Shown: positions 19,005 to 29,484, counted from the first letter of the stretch. The stretch is 64,000 nt of DNA from Ustilago trichophora (GCA_900323505.1 OOIN01000004.1:992001-1056000); one strand, 5' to 3'. Made by a program: numbers and translations. Notes: generated by a model not told the origin, from the letters alone.

Positions 19005-22000
19005 TCAGTCCGATTTTTCGGCATCTTCCTTTGCTGCTTCCTTCTTCTCTGCCTCTTCTTCCTCTTCAGGCTCCTCCTCAACGGCAGAGAGCCCCTCTTC
19101 CTCGTCCTCATCCTCCTCACTTTCATCATCTTCTACATCGTCGTCGTCGTCGTCGTCGGAAGCTTCTTCTTCCTCTTCTCCATCAGCGCCTTCCTCTTGA
19201 GCGTCCTCCTTGCTAACGTGAACAGCACTCTCTTCGAGCGAGTCAGTACCGGCATCTTTGTGAACTGCCCCACTGTCCACATCATCATCTTCACCATCTT
19301 CCTCATCGTCCTCCTCCTCATCTTCGTAATCATCTTCGTCTTCATAGTCTTCCTCATCATCGTACTCCTCATCATCCTCCTCAACCTCTTCCTCGTCTTC
19401 ATCTTGGTAATCGTCCTCATCTTCGTCCTCGTAGTCATCCTCATCATCCCCACCATCGTCAGATTCAGTCTGGGTAGCAGCACCACCGAGCCTCAACAAC
19501 AATGATGCACTGCTACCATCCCCCTTCTCCTCCTTCTTTGCGGGCGGCGAAGCACTCGCGAAAGGCGAAGTTTTATTCCCCGTTGCAAAAGCGCCAAACC
19601 CACTTCCGGTGAAGCTGAACGCTGACTTACCTGCCCCGTCCTCCCCTTTGGGCGTAGAAGGCGTAGCGAAAGCGCCAAACCCAGACGAGCTTCCAAAGGC
19701 TGACTTGGGCGCCTCACCACCAGCCTTGGGCGTCGATGGGGACGAAGCGAAAGCTCCAAATCCGGACACGCTGCCAAAGGCCGTTTTGGGTGCCTCACCG
19801 GGCTTGTTCTGCGCGCCAAAGCCTGATACGCTGCCAAAGGCTGAGCCTGATGTACTCGACGTGGCGGGGGCAAAGCTGAATGCGTTTACAGGCTTGGTAG
19901 ATGGGCTGCTGGAGCTGTCGGTGGGCTTGTTGGAGAACGCACCGAAGCCGAAGCCGGGAGAAGACTTAAATGAGCCGAATGCGGATGCGGGCGAGGAGGC
20001 CGGGTTGAGCTTGCTCGGTGCAAAGCTGAATGCCGAAGCGGTAGTGGAAGGGGAAGAAGGGGATTCAGTTGCGAGTTTTTCATCAGACTTTGCTGCCGAA
20101 GCCTGCGACTTCGGCGGATAGCTAAAATTTGCGGCCTTGTCTGTGGTTGCAGCGCCGTTCGAAGACGGTGCCTTGGCTGGCTCCGAGTCCTTGCTGTCGG
20201 CTATGACTGGCTCAGCAGTGTCCTTGGTCTCGGATTTGGCTGGCTCAGCAGTGTCTTTCTTCTCCGAGCTGGCTCCGGTCGAGGGCGTGGCAAAGCTGAA
20301 TGTGGCTGCTGGCTTAGCAGCGGGCGTTGAAGGGGATGACTCCTTCGACTCGATCGATGGCTCCGTCAAGGGCTCCTTGTTTCTCGGCTCGGAGGGCTTG
20401 CAGAAGCTGAAGGTGGAAGGATCAGGTAGTGCCTTGTCCTTGTTCTCGGGAGCCTCAGCAGATGTCTCCTTGGTGTTGGCCTCCTTGCTCTCTGGTTTCT
20501 TGCTCTCTGCCTTCTCAGCGATGTGGTCCTTGGCGTCAATGTCCTTGGCCTCTGCATCCTTAGTGTTGTCGCTCTTGACCTTTTTGCCCTCATCGGCAGC
20601 GTTCTTTGCCTCGGTCTCCTTTGCCTCGGACTCCTTTGCCTCGGACTCCTTTGCCTCGGTCTCCTTTGCCTCGGTCTCCTTTGCCTCGGACTCCTTTGCC
20701 TCGGTCTCCTTTGCCTCGGTCTCCTTAAGTTCGGTCTTCTTGACTTCCGTGCCGTTCATGTTCTTGGAATCCGCCAAAGGCTTCTCAGACTTGTCTACCT
20801 CCGCAGACTTCGTAGCTGCGGCGGGAGCAAAGCTGAAACTCGGATCAGGCATCTTCTGCGGCTGGGAAGCGGCGGTGGCCGGTGCCTCCAACTTCTTCTT
20901 TCCAAAGTCACCGAAGCTGAAACCACTGGCTGCTGGCTCGTCGGGCTTAGGAATGGACTCAGAAGATGTCTTCTTACCTAAATCCCCGAAGCTGAATCCA
21001 CTCGCGGCTGGCTTTGTCTGCTGAGATGCGGAGGACGTAGCAGCAGCGTCGTCGGCCTTCTTACCGAGATTGCCAAAGCTAAAGCCACCAGAAGCTGGCT
21101 TCTGATCCGAGGCAGGGGCTGAGGCTAAAGGGGTTTCATCCTTCTTGCCAAGGTTGCCAAAGCTGAAGCTACCAGTACCTGGCTGCTTCGGCTCCGAGGG
21201 TGCAGATGTGATAGCAGGGGTGTCGGTTTTTTTGCCCAGATCACCGAAGTTGAAACTGGGCTTCGCAACTGGAGAAGCGGCAGAAGCCTCACTCTTGGGT
21301 GTTTCCTTGCTCGCAGCTGTACCAAATCCGCTGAAACCCTTGGATGAGGGAGTTGGAGCAGCAGCATCGGTCGCAGACGCCTCCTTCGGCTTAGATGTAA
21401 TAGGTTGAGCAAAGAAGTCAGAAGCTGCCTTAACGGGTGTCGATGCGTTGGCGTCCTTGGCCCCAATCGAGCCTTCCGGAGGAGGAGGAGGAAGAGCCAC
21501 GGCGGCACCTCTCGTTCTAGTTTTGTTGGTGGAAGACGTGCGAATGGTGCTCGGACTGGAGCTTGCCGCCCGTCCTCCTGGCTGGAACGGAGTGTCCTCC
21601 TTCGTAGGCAAGTCGAACATGCCAGCAGGCATGGTGTTGACCTTGCCAAAGTTGAGTTTCGAGAGGGTAGCGCTTCCGAATGGCGAGTTGCCCGGAGCGG
21701 TGGTCGACGCAGGAGCGGGTGCGGAATTGGTACTCTGAGTCGGGGTAGCTGAGGAGGCCGGCGTAGCCCCAAAGCCTGCAAAGGGGGCAGCTGCAGGCTT
21801 GACAGGTGCAGCAGCAGGGGTGCCAAAGCCGCCGAAAGTCAAGGGCGCGGAGAAAGCAGCCGACTTCTGTGCTGGTGCGACTGATGACGGAGCGGGAGAG
21901 CTGGGTGCAGGTGAGGATCCAAAGCCTGCAAATCCACCAGACGATGGCTTGGGAGCGGGTCCGGCAGGGGCAGCGGCAGTGGCAGGGGCAGGGGCACCGA

Positions 22001-25000
22001 ATCCGGCAAAGTTCAAGGACGTAGAGGAGACAGCTGCCTTCATAGCTGGAGCCGCTGGTGCTGCTGTCGACGTAGCAGAAGAGCTAGGAGCAGGCGAGAT
22101 ACCAAAGCCTGCAAAGGGAGACCCAGTGGGCTTTGATGGAGCAGCAGCAGGCGAGCCGAACGCACTAAGATCTAGTGGCGTGGAAGGGGCAGCCGGCTTT
22201 GCAGCGGTGACAGGGGCAGCGGAGGGAGGTGCGGGCGAGGATCCAAAGCCGGCGAAGGGCGACGCGGCTGGCTTCGCAGGCGCAGGCGCAGGCGCAGATG
22301 CAGGTGAGCCAAAGCCACCAAAATTCAACGGCGTAGAAGGAGCTGCTGGCTTCGGGGCTGGTACGGATGTTGCGGCCGGCACGGATGTGGTAGGCGTGGC
22401 AGAGGTAGGACCAGGCGAAGCGGGGAAGCCGAAGCGTGACGGAGCAGCGCCGGCTGACGTCGCACTTGCAGGCGATGGCGACGGCAATGACGATGCGGGT
22501 GGTGGTGGAAGCTTGGAGAGAACAGGAACTGGCACGCTCTTGGCAACAGATGCAAATTGATCAGGAGCAGGCTTTGACGATGGTGCCGAGGCAGTCGATA
22601 TTTTCCCTTGAGCTGCATTGCCATTAGCAGGCGCCGAGGTCCGAGACGTCGGAATCGCAGGAACCACAGGAGGTGCTGGAGGAGCGCGCTTGCCCAGGTG
22701 GACTGGTCCTTTGGCAAAAGCGATCTGAAGGTCGGAGCCCTGCATTGGGGTGGTGGCCTTCCTTCCTGCACGCTCGGAGCTCGGCACGGCGCGGGTATTG
22801 AGGATTGGCTTCTCGCGTGCGTTGATAAAGACAGCGACACTCTCGCTCTTGACCCTCTCAGCGCGCGTGATCTCGTCCGCCGACCTTAGCGCCGTCGCCG
22901 CAGGAAGCGTGCGCATTAGGTTGCTTACGTCGTTGAGCGAGCTGACTTCGTCGATGCCGCCCACGACCGAGACAGAGCGGGACAGAGCGCGGCTAGGTTC
23001 GCGGGACGTGTAGTCTTGTCCCATAGGCCTCATGAGGTCCATCTCGAGCGCTAGATTGTCAAGCTCCAACGTCACAGCGGTCGTACGAGCGGTGATGTTG
23101 CGGCATGCCCTCGCGACCGAATCAAGACTGGGAGCCTTGAGGGCAGTGCGACCAGACTTTGCGTGCTGAAGCTTGTCCTTGAGCACAGCAAGGTATTCCT
23201 CGAGCTCGACGATGCGGTCTCGAACGACCTGACTTGCCTTGCGCAGCTTGTTCTGGTTCTCGACGTGCTCTGGTCCGAGCTGTCGGATGCGAATGATCTT
23301 GGCGAACTCGGGATCGCTGCGGGCGCGGATGAAGCGCGCCACCTCTTCTCGCTTGGCTTCTGCCTTGAGCTGGAGACTCTGCAGCTCTGTCAGCTTGCGT
23401 TTGTGGGAAGCGGCTTCGTCCTCAATCTGCTGAGTGAGTGGCTTGAGCGACTTTGCAAGCGTCAACATCTTTGGCAAGTCACCAAACGACCACTTGGAAG
23501 GATCAGCAAAGTCTTCCACGGACTGCGGACGAGCTGTGGGCTCGCGCAGATCGGCGAGGAAGGCAGCACATTGGTCTACGTTCGAACGAAGAACCTCAAG
23601 TTCTTGCGTGAGGACAAGATACGCCTTGAGGAATTCACCCTGAATTCCGCTCTCGTTGACCTTGGCGGGTCCGTCCTTATTCGACGAAGACAGCTGTGGT
23701 GTGCGCCCAGCTACCAGAGGACTACCCGAGCCCTTGCTAGCAGGCAGAGGCGTGGCGGCTTTTGGTGCAGGTGCAGGTGCAGGCGGCTGCATCGACTTCG
23801 CGGGCGTGGATCCAAAATCGCTAAAGGACGGCGTCGCTACTGATGCCGCAGGAGCAGGCTTTGCCGCGTCCGGCTGCTTACTGGCGTTGCTCTGGCCGAA
23901 TCCGGAGAAGCCGGTGGAGCCAAAGGACGAGGGAGCAGCCGATCTGGCACCGAAACCAGAAGAACCAAAAGTTGGCTTCGAAGCATCCTGCTGGGAGGAG
24001 AATGGCTTGCCGGTGTTTGTGAGAGGTGCGCCCTGCTTCTCAGGTGAGCCCTTGGGGGTTTCATCCGAGCTGTTGATGGGCGCGGCAGCGAGAGGCGAGC
24101 TGCTTCTAGGAGCGCTCGAGCTAAAGCCAAGGAACGAGCCCATTCCCGCAGGAGCTGACGCAGGAGTGGCCTTGGCTGGCGCAGCAGCAGACGTGGCAGC
24201 GGGTGCGCTGCTTGGTGGTGTAGCTGTCTTGCTTGCAGCATCAGGGATCGCCGAAGCAGGCGTGGTGGACGGCACCGACTTGTTCAGATTTGCAAAAGAG
24301 AATGCAGGAGCGTCCTTGCTCTGTGCTGCACTTGAAGGCGGAGTCGTACCGAAGCTTCCAAAGCCTCCAAAGCCTCCGAAGCCTGCGGGCTTGACGATCG
24401 ACGATGCCGGAGCCGGTGCGGCGCTGTTGCTCAAGGAGAATGGCGAGCTCGACTTTTGCGACTCTGACAACGCTGCCTTGTCTTGCTCATCGCTGGACTT
24501 GGCCAGGGGAGTAGTGTCAAATGCTGATGACGATGAAACAGTGGCGCTGTCTGGTGTCTTTTGAGCAGAAGCAAAGGAGAAGGGGCCAGGGGTTGTTGGC
24601 TTCACCTCTAGCTTGGTATCCTCGCCTGAGGCAGGGACCTTGCTGCCGGCGTTACTGAAGGAGAAAGGCGAAGGTGAAGCGGCCGGTTTTGCCGCGGCCC
24701 CAGAGAAGCTGAAAGTCGGCTTTGTAGATTCAGCGGTCGTCTTTTCCACCCCTGTGCCCGAGGCAGACAGATCCTGCTTCTTTGAGTCAGCCTGAGCTTT
24801 TGGCGCGTCATCTGCTTTGGCAGCCGGTAGACCGAACGAAGGCGTGGTTGGGGTCGGTGTTGGAGAGGTAGCGCTGGCTTTGTTGTTGCCGAACGAGAAA
24901 GGCTGGCTGCCAAAGGTGGCTCCGGCATTGAAACCTGGCTTGAGAGAGCTGAACGCTGGTTGGGGTGGAGGTGGCGAGGTTGCCTTGGCGACATCCGATC

Positions 25001-27725
25001 CCTTGCTTGCGGCATCTGTAGAAGCACCCGAGGAGTTGAAGGAGAAAGGCTTTGAAGCAGCCTCGCTCTTGGGCGTCTGAACGGTCGAGTTGACGCCCGA
25101 GTCGGGTGTTGTAGTGCCGTCCGCCTCTGCCTTCTTATCGGGCTGTGCAGCCGGCTTTGGCGCTGATTGCGATGACAAAGCCGAGTCGTTGCTGCCCAAC
25201 ATTCCTCCAAGTCCGCCAAAGGAGAAGCTGCCCGCGTCAGCATTGCCATTGACGATTGAATCCTCTCCTTTGCCCTTTGCATCCTTGTCTTCGGCGGCTT
25301 TGTTCGCAGCAAAGGCAGAGAAGGATCCTTGACCGAAGCTCCCCGATGAACCCAGAGCGGGCGCAGGAGAAGGCGCCATCTGCTGTGGGGTCGAGGCAGA
25401 AGCGCCGAATAAGCCGCTCGGGGCGTCGCCGCTCTTGCTCTCAAGCTTGCCCCCACTTCCAAACACAGATGTCGAGGAGGGACTGGCTGCCGACCCGAAA
25501 GCATTGCCTGATTTGGAGGCAAATCCACCGAATGCAGAGCCACTGGAGGTGGCCTTGGCATCACTGGCGGAAGTAGAGGAGCCGAATGCACTGAAAGCTG
25601 AGCCAGAGCTTGTTTGTGTAGCGGAAGGTGTCTTGGCGGCGAACGGCGAAGAGGATGCAGAGCCAAAGGCAGAGGTAGAGCCGAATGCAGAGGTCGAACC
25701 GAAGCCGGATGACGAACCAAAGGCCGGAGCTGACGTCTGACCGAATGCCGAAGATTGTCCAAAGGCGGGCTGAGCTGCCGTCTGGCCAAATGCCGAAGTG
25801 GAACCGAAAGCTGATGGGGCGGCTGAAGAGGTCTGAGGTAGGGCAGGAGAGGAAGAGCCAAATGCAGAGGCCGCCGGCTTTGTGGCAAAAGCACTGGCAC
25901 CCGACGTCGATGCTGGCGTAGATGTCGATGTAGATGCAGATGCATCCTTTGCTGCGGAGGTGTCCGAGGATGTGGCGCCGTCCTTGCTGGCATTAGCAGA
26001 TCCGAAGCCAAAGCCGGTCGAACCAAATGCTGATGCAGGCTTGCCGTTGCCTGTCGCACCGCTGAAGGCACCGAAACCAAAACCACTGACGGGCTTGGAA
26101 GGTGCACCAAAGGCCGATGAAGAGGTTGCTGCGCCGGATGGCGATCCGAACGCTGATGACTGACCGAAAGCGGACGGAGAAGAGCCGAAAGCCGACTTTG
26201 AGCCAAAGGCAGAAGATTGACCAAAGGCAGAGGCAGAACCAAATGCGGAGGGGGCAGCTGGCGTCGGCTGACTGGGAGTTGATGGTACTGGAGCAGCGGC
26301 ACTGGGTGCTGATGTTGCTTGTGAAGATGCAGAAGTAGATGCAGGGGTGGCAGTTGGCGCTGCAGCAGGTGTAGAAGAGGGTGTCACCATGCCTTCAAAG
26401 GGTCCTTGCGTGTTGATGACGTTGTATGCGAGCAGTACGCCATCCGAAGTGTAGACGTAAAGGATGGGAACAGCGGGCAATTTGGTCTTGCCGTCGCCCC
26501 TAGCCACCGCGTTCGGATCGTCGACCTCGTCTGCGGATGTGAGGTCAAAGTCGATGGCGACTGGTGCAGTGTCGGAAGACTGGTCAACAGAAGAGAATGG
26601 GAGAATAGGCTTGGAGGTCTCTTCGAGCTCGACTGTGGACCATGCAGCTGCGCCTGTCTCATTTGAAGAGCAGCTGATGAGACCGACATCGGTACTGGGA
26701 CCGCTAGCAACAAAGACCAAGTGCTTGGAAGGTTGCCACCCTTTGAGCCATGCAGCAAAGCGGGTGCCAGGTCGAGAGGTATCACCATATGGCGGGGCAG
26801 GATCCATTGTCATTTTAGCAAAGGTGATCTGTGCGGCTTTGGCATCTCGCAAGATGGTGTAGACTTCGTAGGAGTGTTCAGGGTCGTCTTGAGGTGATCC
26901 GGAAGAGGGAAGGTTGTATGTGGCGATGAAGACGTGGTTCTCGAGCCAGCGGAGATCCGAGACGTAGTATGCACCGTCGAGCGAGTCTGGCTTGGCAATG
27001 CGATCCTTGGGCTCGCCTTCTGGTGTAATCTGGACGATCTCACCTGACTCCAAGCCGACGGCGATCTGTTTACCCTTAACGGACCAACAGACGGCGGTTG
27101 CACGGGAAGCAGTGGCATCGAGATGAGCTCCAAAGGAGCCTGTGCTGAGGTTGACCATGATAGGCGTGCCAGAGTTGACTCCAGGTGTGCCATCCTGACA
27201 ATAGAGAGCTACGGCGAGTTCAGGACGATCAGAAGGGTTGGGTACAAGGTCGATCAAAGACAAGCCCGGAGAGGGAGGCTGCAGAACAAAGAGGGGATTG
27301 AGGTTGTTGCCCTCGACGAGGCCTGACACGGACCATGCTGCAATGACGCCATTCTGGAAACCAACGAGAACGGAAGCATGGGCGTTGGCAGAGCTGATGA
27401 AGGTAGGTAGCGATGCAATAGAGCTGAGCGAAGTCGTATCTATAGAACGCAGGGGCTGATCCAGGGTGGGTGTAGTGTTGCGAGCGGCAGACTTGAAGAA
27501 GGATCTGAGGTCGGACAATTGGATCACAGAGAAGCCAGAGTTGGTGGCAGCGAATGCGAGACCGTTTGCATCGGATACGGAGAGCAAGCTGGTATGCTGT
27601 TTGCTCTCTGTTACCTTGAGCGGCTGTGAGAGACGAACGGTGACATCCTTTGAGATTTGTCGGAGGACGAGATGCTTGGCGTCGGTCTCGGAGGCCTCGA
27701 CTTCGGCGTAGGAGAAGTTGGACAT
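19005..27725 (-). CDS. NUP159: FG-nucleoporin of the Nup159/Nup214 family
   Basis: Cytoplasmic-face nucleoporin, expected to recruit the mRNA-export helicase Dbp5 through its N-terminal propeller. It is a single uninterrupted exon of 2906 residues, about twice the size of yeast Nup159. Order of parts: N-terminal beta-propeller (about 1-420; VRLSQPLKVTESKQHTSLLS, then YVSDLRWLENHVFIATYNLP); a first FG region (about 445-1350) with many SAFG, FGSS and FSFG motifs; a coiled coil (about 1360-1570; GEFLKAYLVLTQELEVLRS); a second FG region (about 1700-2760) with GFGSP/FAGFG motifs; a short array of ETEAK pentapeptides near 2330-2375; and an acidic tail. A central coiled coil flanked by FG blocks resembles Nup214 more than yeast Nup159, where the coil is terminal. 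The symbol is by family. Confidence 0.88.
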   Translation of the reverse strand: MSNFSYAEVEASETDAKHLVLRQISKDVTVRLSQPLKVTESKQHTSLLSVSDANGLAFAATNSGFSVIQLSDLRSFFKSAARNTTPTLDQPLRSIDTTSLSSIASLPTFISSANAHASVLVGFQNGVIAAWSVSGLVEGNNLNPLFVLQPPSPGLSLIDLVPNPSDRPELAVALYCQDGTPGVNSGTPIMVNLSTGSFGAHLDATASRATAVCWSVKGKQIAVGLESGEIVQITPEGEPKDRIAKPDSLDGAYYVSDLRWLENHVFIATYNLPSSGSPQDDPEHSYEVYTILRDAKAAQITFAKMTMDPAPPYGDTSRPGTRFAAWLKGWQPSKHLVFVASGPSTDVGLISCSSNETGAAAWSTVELEETSKPILPFSSVDQSSDTAPVAIDFDLTSADEVDDPNAVARGDGKTKLPAVPILYVYTSDGVLLAYNVINTQGPFEGMVTPSSTPAAAPTATPASTSASSQATSAPSAAAPVPSTPSQPTPAAPSAFGSASAFGQSSAFGSKSAFGSSPSAFGQSSAFGSPSGAATSSSAFGAPSKPVSGFGFGAFSGATGNGKPASAFGSTGFGFGSANASKDGATSSDTSAAKDASASTSTSTPASTSGASAFATKPAASAFGSSSPALPQTSSAAPSAFGSTSAFGQTAAQPAFGQSSAFGQTSAPAFGSSSGFGSTSAFGSTSAFGSASSSPFAAKTPSATQTSSGSAFSAFGSSTSASDAKATSSGSAFGGFASKSGNAFGSAASPSSTSVFGSGGKLESKSGDAPSGLFGASASTPQQMAPSPAPALGSSGSFGQGSFSAFAANKAAEDKDAKGKGEDSIVNGNADAGSFSFGGLGGMLGSNDSALSSQSAPKPAAQPDKKAEADGTTTPDSGVNSTVQTPKSEAASKPFSFNSSGASTDAASKGSDVAKATSPPPPQPAFSSLKPGFNAGATFGSQPFSFGNNKASATSPTPTPTTPSFGLPAAKADDAPKAQADSKKQDLSASGTGVEKTTAESTKPTFSFSGAAAKPAASPSPFSFSNAGSKVPASGEDTKLEVKPTTPGPFSFASAQKTPDSATVSSSSAFDTTPLAKSSDEQDKAALSESQKSSSPFSLSNSAAPAPASSIVKPAGFGGFGGFGSFGTTPPSSAAQSKDAPAFSFANLNKSVPSTTPASAIPDAASKTATPPSSAPAATSAAAPAKATPASAPAGMGSFLGFSSSAPRSSSPLAAAPINSSDETPKGSPEKQGAPLTNTGKPFSSQQDASKPTFGSSGFGARSAAPSSFGSTGFSGFGQSNASKQPDAAKPAPAASVATPSFSDFGSTPAKSMQPPAPAPAPKAATPLPASKGSGSPLVAGRTPQLSSSNKDGPAKVNESGIQGEFLKAYLVLTQELEVLRSNVDQCAAFLADLREPTARPQSVEDFADPSKWSFGDLPKMLTLAKSLKPLTQQIEDEAASHKRKLTELQSLQLKAEAKREEVARFIRARSDPEFAKIIRIRQLGPEHVENQNKLRKASQVVRDRIVELEEYLAVLKDKLQHAKSGRTALKAPSLDSVARACRNITARTTAVTLELDNLALEMDLMRPMGQDYTSREPSRALSRSVSVVGGIDEVSSLNDVSNLMRTLPAATALRSADEITRAERVKSESVAVFINAREKPILNTRAVPSSERAGRKATTPMQGSDLQIAFAKGPVHLGKRAPPAPPVVPAIPTSRTSAPANGNAAQGKISTASAPSSKPAPDQFASVAKSVPVPVLSKLPPPPASSLPSPSPASATSAGAAPSRFGFPASPGPTSATPTTSVPAATSVPAPKPAAPSTPLNFGGFGSPASAPAPAPAKPAASPFAGFGSSPAPPSAAPVTAAKPAAPSTPLDLSAFGSPAAAPSKPTGSPFAGFGISPAPSSSATSTAAPAAPAMKAAVSSTSLNFAGFGAPAPATAAAPAGPAPKPSSGGFAGFGSSPAPSSPAPSSVAPAQKSAAFSAPLTFGGFGTPAAAPVKPAAAPFAGFGATPASSATPTQSTNSAPAPASTTAPGNSPFGSATLSKLNFGKVNTMPAGMFDLPTKEDTPFQPGGRAASSSPSTIRTSSTNKTRTRGAAVALPPPPPEGSIGAKDANASTPVKAASDFFAQPITSKPKEASATDAAAPTPSSKGFSGFGTAASKETPKSEASAASPVAKPSFNFGDLGKKTDTPAITSAPSEPKQPGTGSFSFGNLGKKDETPLASAPASDQKPASGGFSFGNLGKKADDAAATSSASQQTKPAASGFSFGDLGKKTSSESIPKPDEPAASGFSFGDFGKKKLEAPATAASQPQKMPDPSFSFAPAAATKSAEVDKSEKPLADSKNMNGTEVKKTELKETEAKETEAKESEAKETEAKETEAKESEAKESEAKETEAKNAADEGKKVKSDNTKDAEAKDIDAKDHIAEKAESKKPESKEANTKETSAEAPENKDKALPDPSTFSFCKPSEPRNKEPLTEPSIESKESSPSTPAAKPAATFSFATPSTGASSEKKDTAEPAKSETKDTAEPVIADSKDSEPAKAPSSNGAATTDKAANFSYPPKSQASAAKSDEKLATESPSSPSTTASAFSFAPSKLNPASSPASAFGSFKSSPGFGFGAFSNKPTDSSSSPSTKPVNAFSFAPATSSTSGSAFGSVSGFGAQNKPGEAPKTAFGSVSGFGAFASSPSTPKAGGEAPKSAFGSSSGFGAFATPSTPKGEDGAGKSAFSFTGSGFGAFATGNKTSPFASASPPAKKEEKGDGSSASLLLRLGGAATQTESDDGGDDEDDYEDEDEDDYQDEDEEEVEEDDEEYDDEEDYEDEDDYEDEEEDDEEDGEDDDVDSGAVHKDAGTDSLEESAVHVSKEDAQEEGADGEEEEEASDDDDDDDVEDDESEEDEDEEEGLSAVEEEPEEEEEAEKKEAAKEDAEKSD
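20600..20730 (-). repeat. 15-bp minisatellite coding ETEAK/ESEAK repeats
   Basis: About eight tandem 15-bp units (plus strand CTCCTTTGCCTCGGT with GGT/GGA variation) inside the nucleoporin gene. They code pentapeptides ETEAK or ESEAK, which should form a charged single helix between the second FG block and the acidic tail. Near identity at the DNA level suggests recent expansion. Confidence 0.75.
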
Positions 27726-28314
27726 GGTGGTGCGAGGAGCGAGACGATACGAGTATTACAAATGACTCGGCCCTGTGCACACCCGGCGCAGTTGTGGGCG
27801 CGATGCGGCGTGAGTAGATGCAATGTTCTGGTTGTCGGCAATGTGACCAGATGAGAGCGTTCACTGGTTGTAATGCATAGGATGGGTGAGCGCAAGTTGC
27901 TGCGCGGCGCTCAATGCTATCGATGTGACTGGTCGAAGCGGAGATTGTTGTGAAGGCGCAGAGGAGGAGAGTCGGATACGCTATTCGGAAAGAAGAAGGG
28001 TCGATGACAAGAAGCAAGCAACAAGCATCAGCAGCAAACAAGCAACTTTTGTGTGGAACAACCGACACCATCCAAGCTTTTTGGACGTCTGACATTTCCA
28101 AGCCAAATCGGCGACATGCAAATCGGGCTCGAATTTTATTAGAAAGAGCTATTCGCGAGAAGAATGGCAAAGATCGCGGAAAGCAGACTCCGCCTTCCGA
28201 CATTTCCATTTCCTCCATACAGTAACAACAAAGTGCTGAGCAAGATTATTGTTTGTTATTTCTTGTCCCATATCCTCACCTCAGCTCCTACTTCCGTTGC
28301 CAAACCAAACAAAG
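27726..28314. promoter_or_regulatory. Divergent promoter region NUP159/COQ5
   Basis: A 589-bp gap between two divergent ATGs, so it holds both promoters. I see no convincing motif, repeat or additional gene. Confidence 0.45.
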
Positions 28315-29484
28315 ATGGTGGCTCAGAGATACACTCTTTCGGCGCTTAGATCGACACTGTCGGCTGCCTCGAATGCACCGCGCCAATCGGTCGCCACTTC
28401 GTCGCGCACGTTCGTCTCGACCCCGTACAGCAGATCGGATCGACCACCCACTGGCTCGTTCCCGCCCTCTTCGCATCAGCAGAACGATGCCTCCAGTTCC
28501 AATTCCAATGCATTCTCTTCGTCGAGACCTACCTCAAGCTTTGGTACAGATGGATCGGCGCCAGAGAACAAGCAGACCCATTTCGGTTTCAAGACGGTGG
28601 CGGAGGAGGACAAGGAGTCGTTGGTAGCTTCCGTCTTCTCGTCGGTAGCGTCCAAGTACGACATCATGAATGATGCCATGTCTTTGGGTATTCACCGACT
28701 GTGGAAGGACCACTTTGTCTCGAAGCTCGACCCACGCGGTGGTATCAAGGTTCTCGACGTAGCCGGAGGTACCGGTGACATTGCGCTTCGCATCCTCGAC
28801 CATGCTAGGACCAAGCACTTTGACCGCGAGACCCACGTCACTGTACTCGACATCAACCCAAGCATGCTCAAGGAAGGACAGAAGCGATTCAAGCAGACCA
28901 TGTACTGGGGTGGACCGCAGGTGAGCTTCCAACTCGGCAATGCTGAGCAGCTCGATTCGACCATGGAGGTGCCTCCCGAGCCTGTGCGCGGTCCCAACAG
29001 CAAGCAGCCTTACCTTCCACCGCTCGAGAGCAAGCCTATTCCCGACGAGTCGATCGATCTTTACACTATCGCATTCGGTATCCGCAACTGCACCCACATC
29101 GATGAGGTGCTCAAGCAGGCCTACCGTGTTCTCAAGCCAGGTGGAGTGTTCAGCTGTCTCGAGTTCGGCAAGGTCAACGTTCCCTTCTTGGCCGAGGCAT
29201 ACAAGCAGTACAGCTTCAACATTCTGCCTCCACTTGGCCAGATGCTCGCCGGTGACCGTGCTTCGTACCAGTACCTCGTCGAGTCGATCGAACGCTTCCC
29301 TACTCAGCCTCATTTCGCAAGGATGATGAAGGATGCTGGCTTCCACTTGCCCGGTTCACCCACTGCCACAAGTCTCGGCTTCCCTGCCGACTCTGGCAGC
29401 GCGGCAGGAAGCGAAGACGTTGCAGGTGCTTGGGAGGATCTCACTTTCGGTGTGGCTACCATTTGGACCGGTATCAAGCTCTGA
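28315..29484 (+). CDS. COQ5: Ubiquinone biosynthesis C-methyltransferase COQ5
   Basis: Mitochondrial SAM-dependent 2-methoxy-6-polyprenyl-1,4-benzoquinol methylase (UbiE/COQ5 family), part of the coenzyme Q synthome. It has 389 residues in one exon. Residues 1-50 are Arg/Ser/Thr-rich with few acids, consistent with a mitochondrial presequence. Family motifs follow: THFGFKTVAEEDKESLVASV, SKYDIMNDAMSLGIHRLWKD, SAM motif I at 146-161 (VLDVAGGTGDIALRIL), VTVLDINPSML, the IAFGIRNCTHIDEVLKQAYR motif, and LKPGGVFSCLEFGKVN. It is somewhat longer than yeast Coq5 (307) because of the N-terminus and an insert near 230-250. The ATG at 28315 is the first in frame. Confidence 0.95.
   Translation: MVAQRYTLSALRSTLSAASNAPRQSVATSSRTFVSTPYSRSDRPPTGSFPPSSHQQNDASSSNSNAFSSSRPTSSFGTDGSAPENKQTHFGFKTVAEEDKESLVASVFSSVASKYDIMNDAMSLGIHRLWKDHFVSKLDPRGGIKVLDVAGGTGDIALRILDHARTKHFDRETHVTVLDINPSMLKEGQKRFKQTMYWGGPQVSFQLGNAEQLDSTMEVPPEPVRGPNSKQPYLPPLESKPIPDESIDLYTIAFGIRNCTHIDEVLKQAYRVLKPGGVFSCLEFGKVNVPFLAEAYKQYSFNILPPLGQMLAGDRASYQYLVESIERFPTQPHFARMMKDAGFHLPGSPTATSLGFPADSGSAAGSEDVAGAWEDLTFGVATIWTGIKL

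Noticed and set aside
19597..26340. Many plus-strand Ala/Pro/Leu-rich frames over the nucleoporin
   Set aside because: Shadows of the FG-repeat coding strand with repetitive codons.
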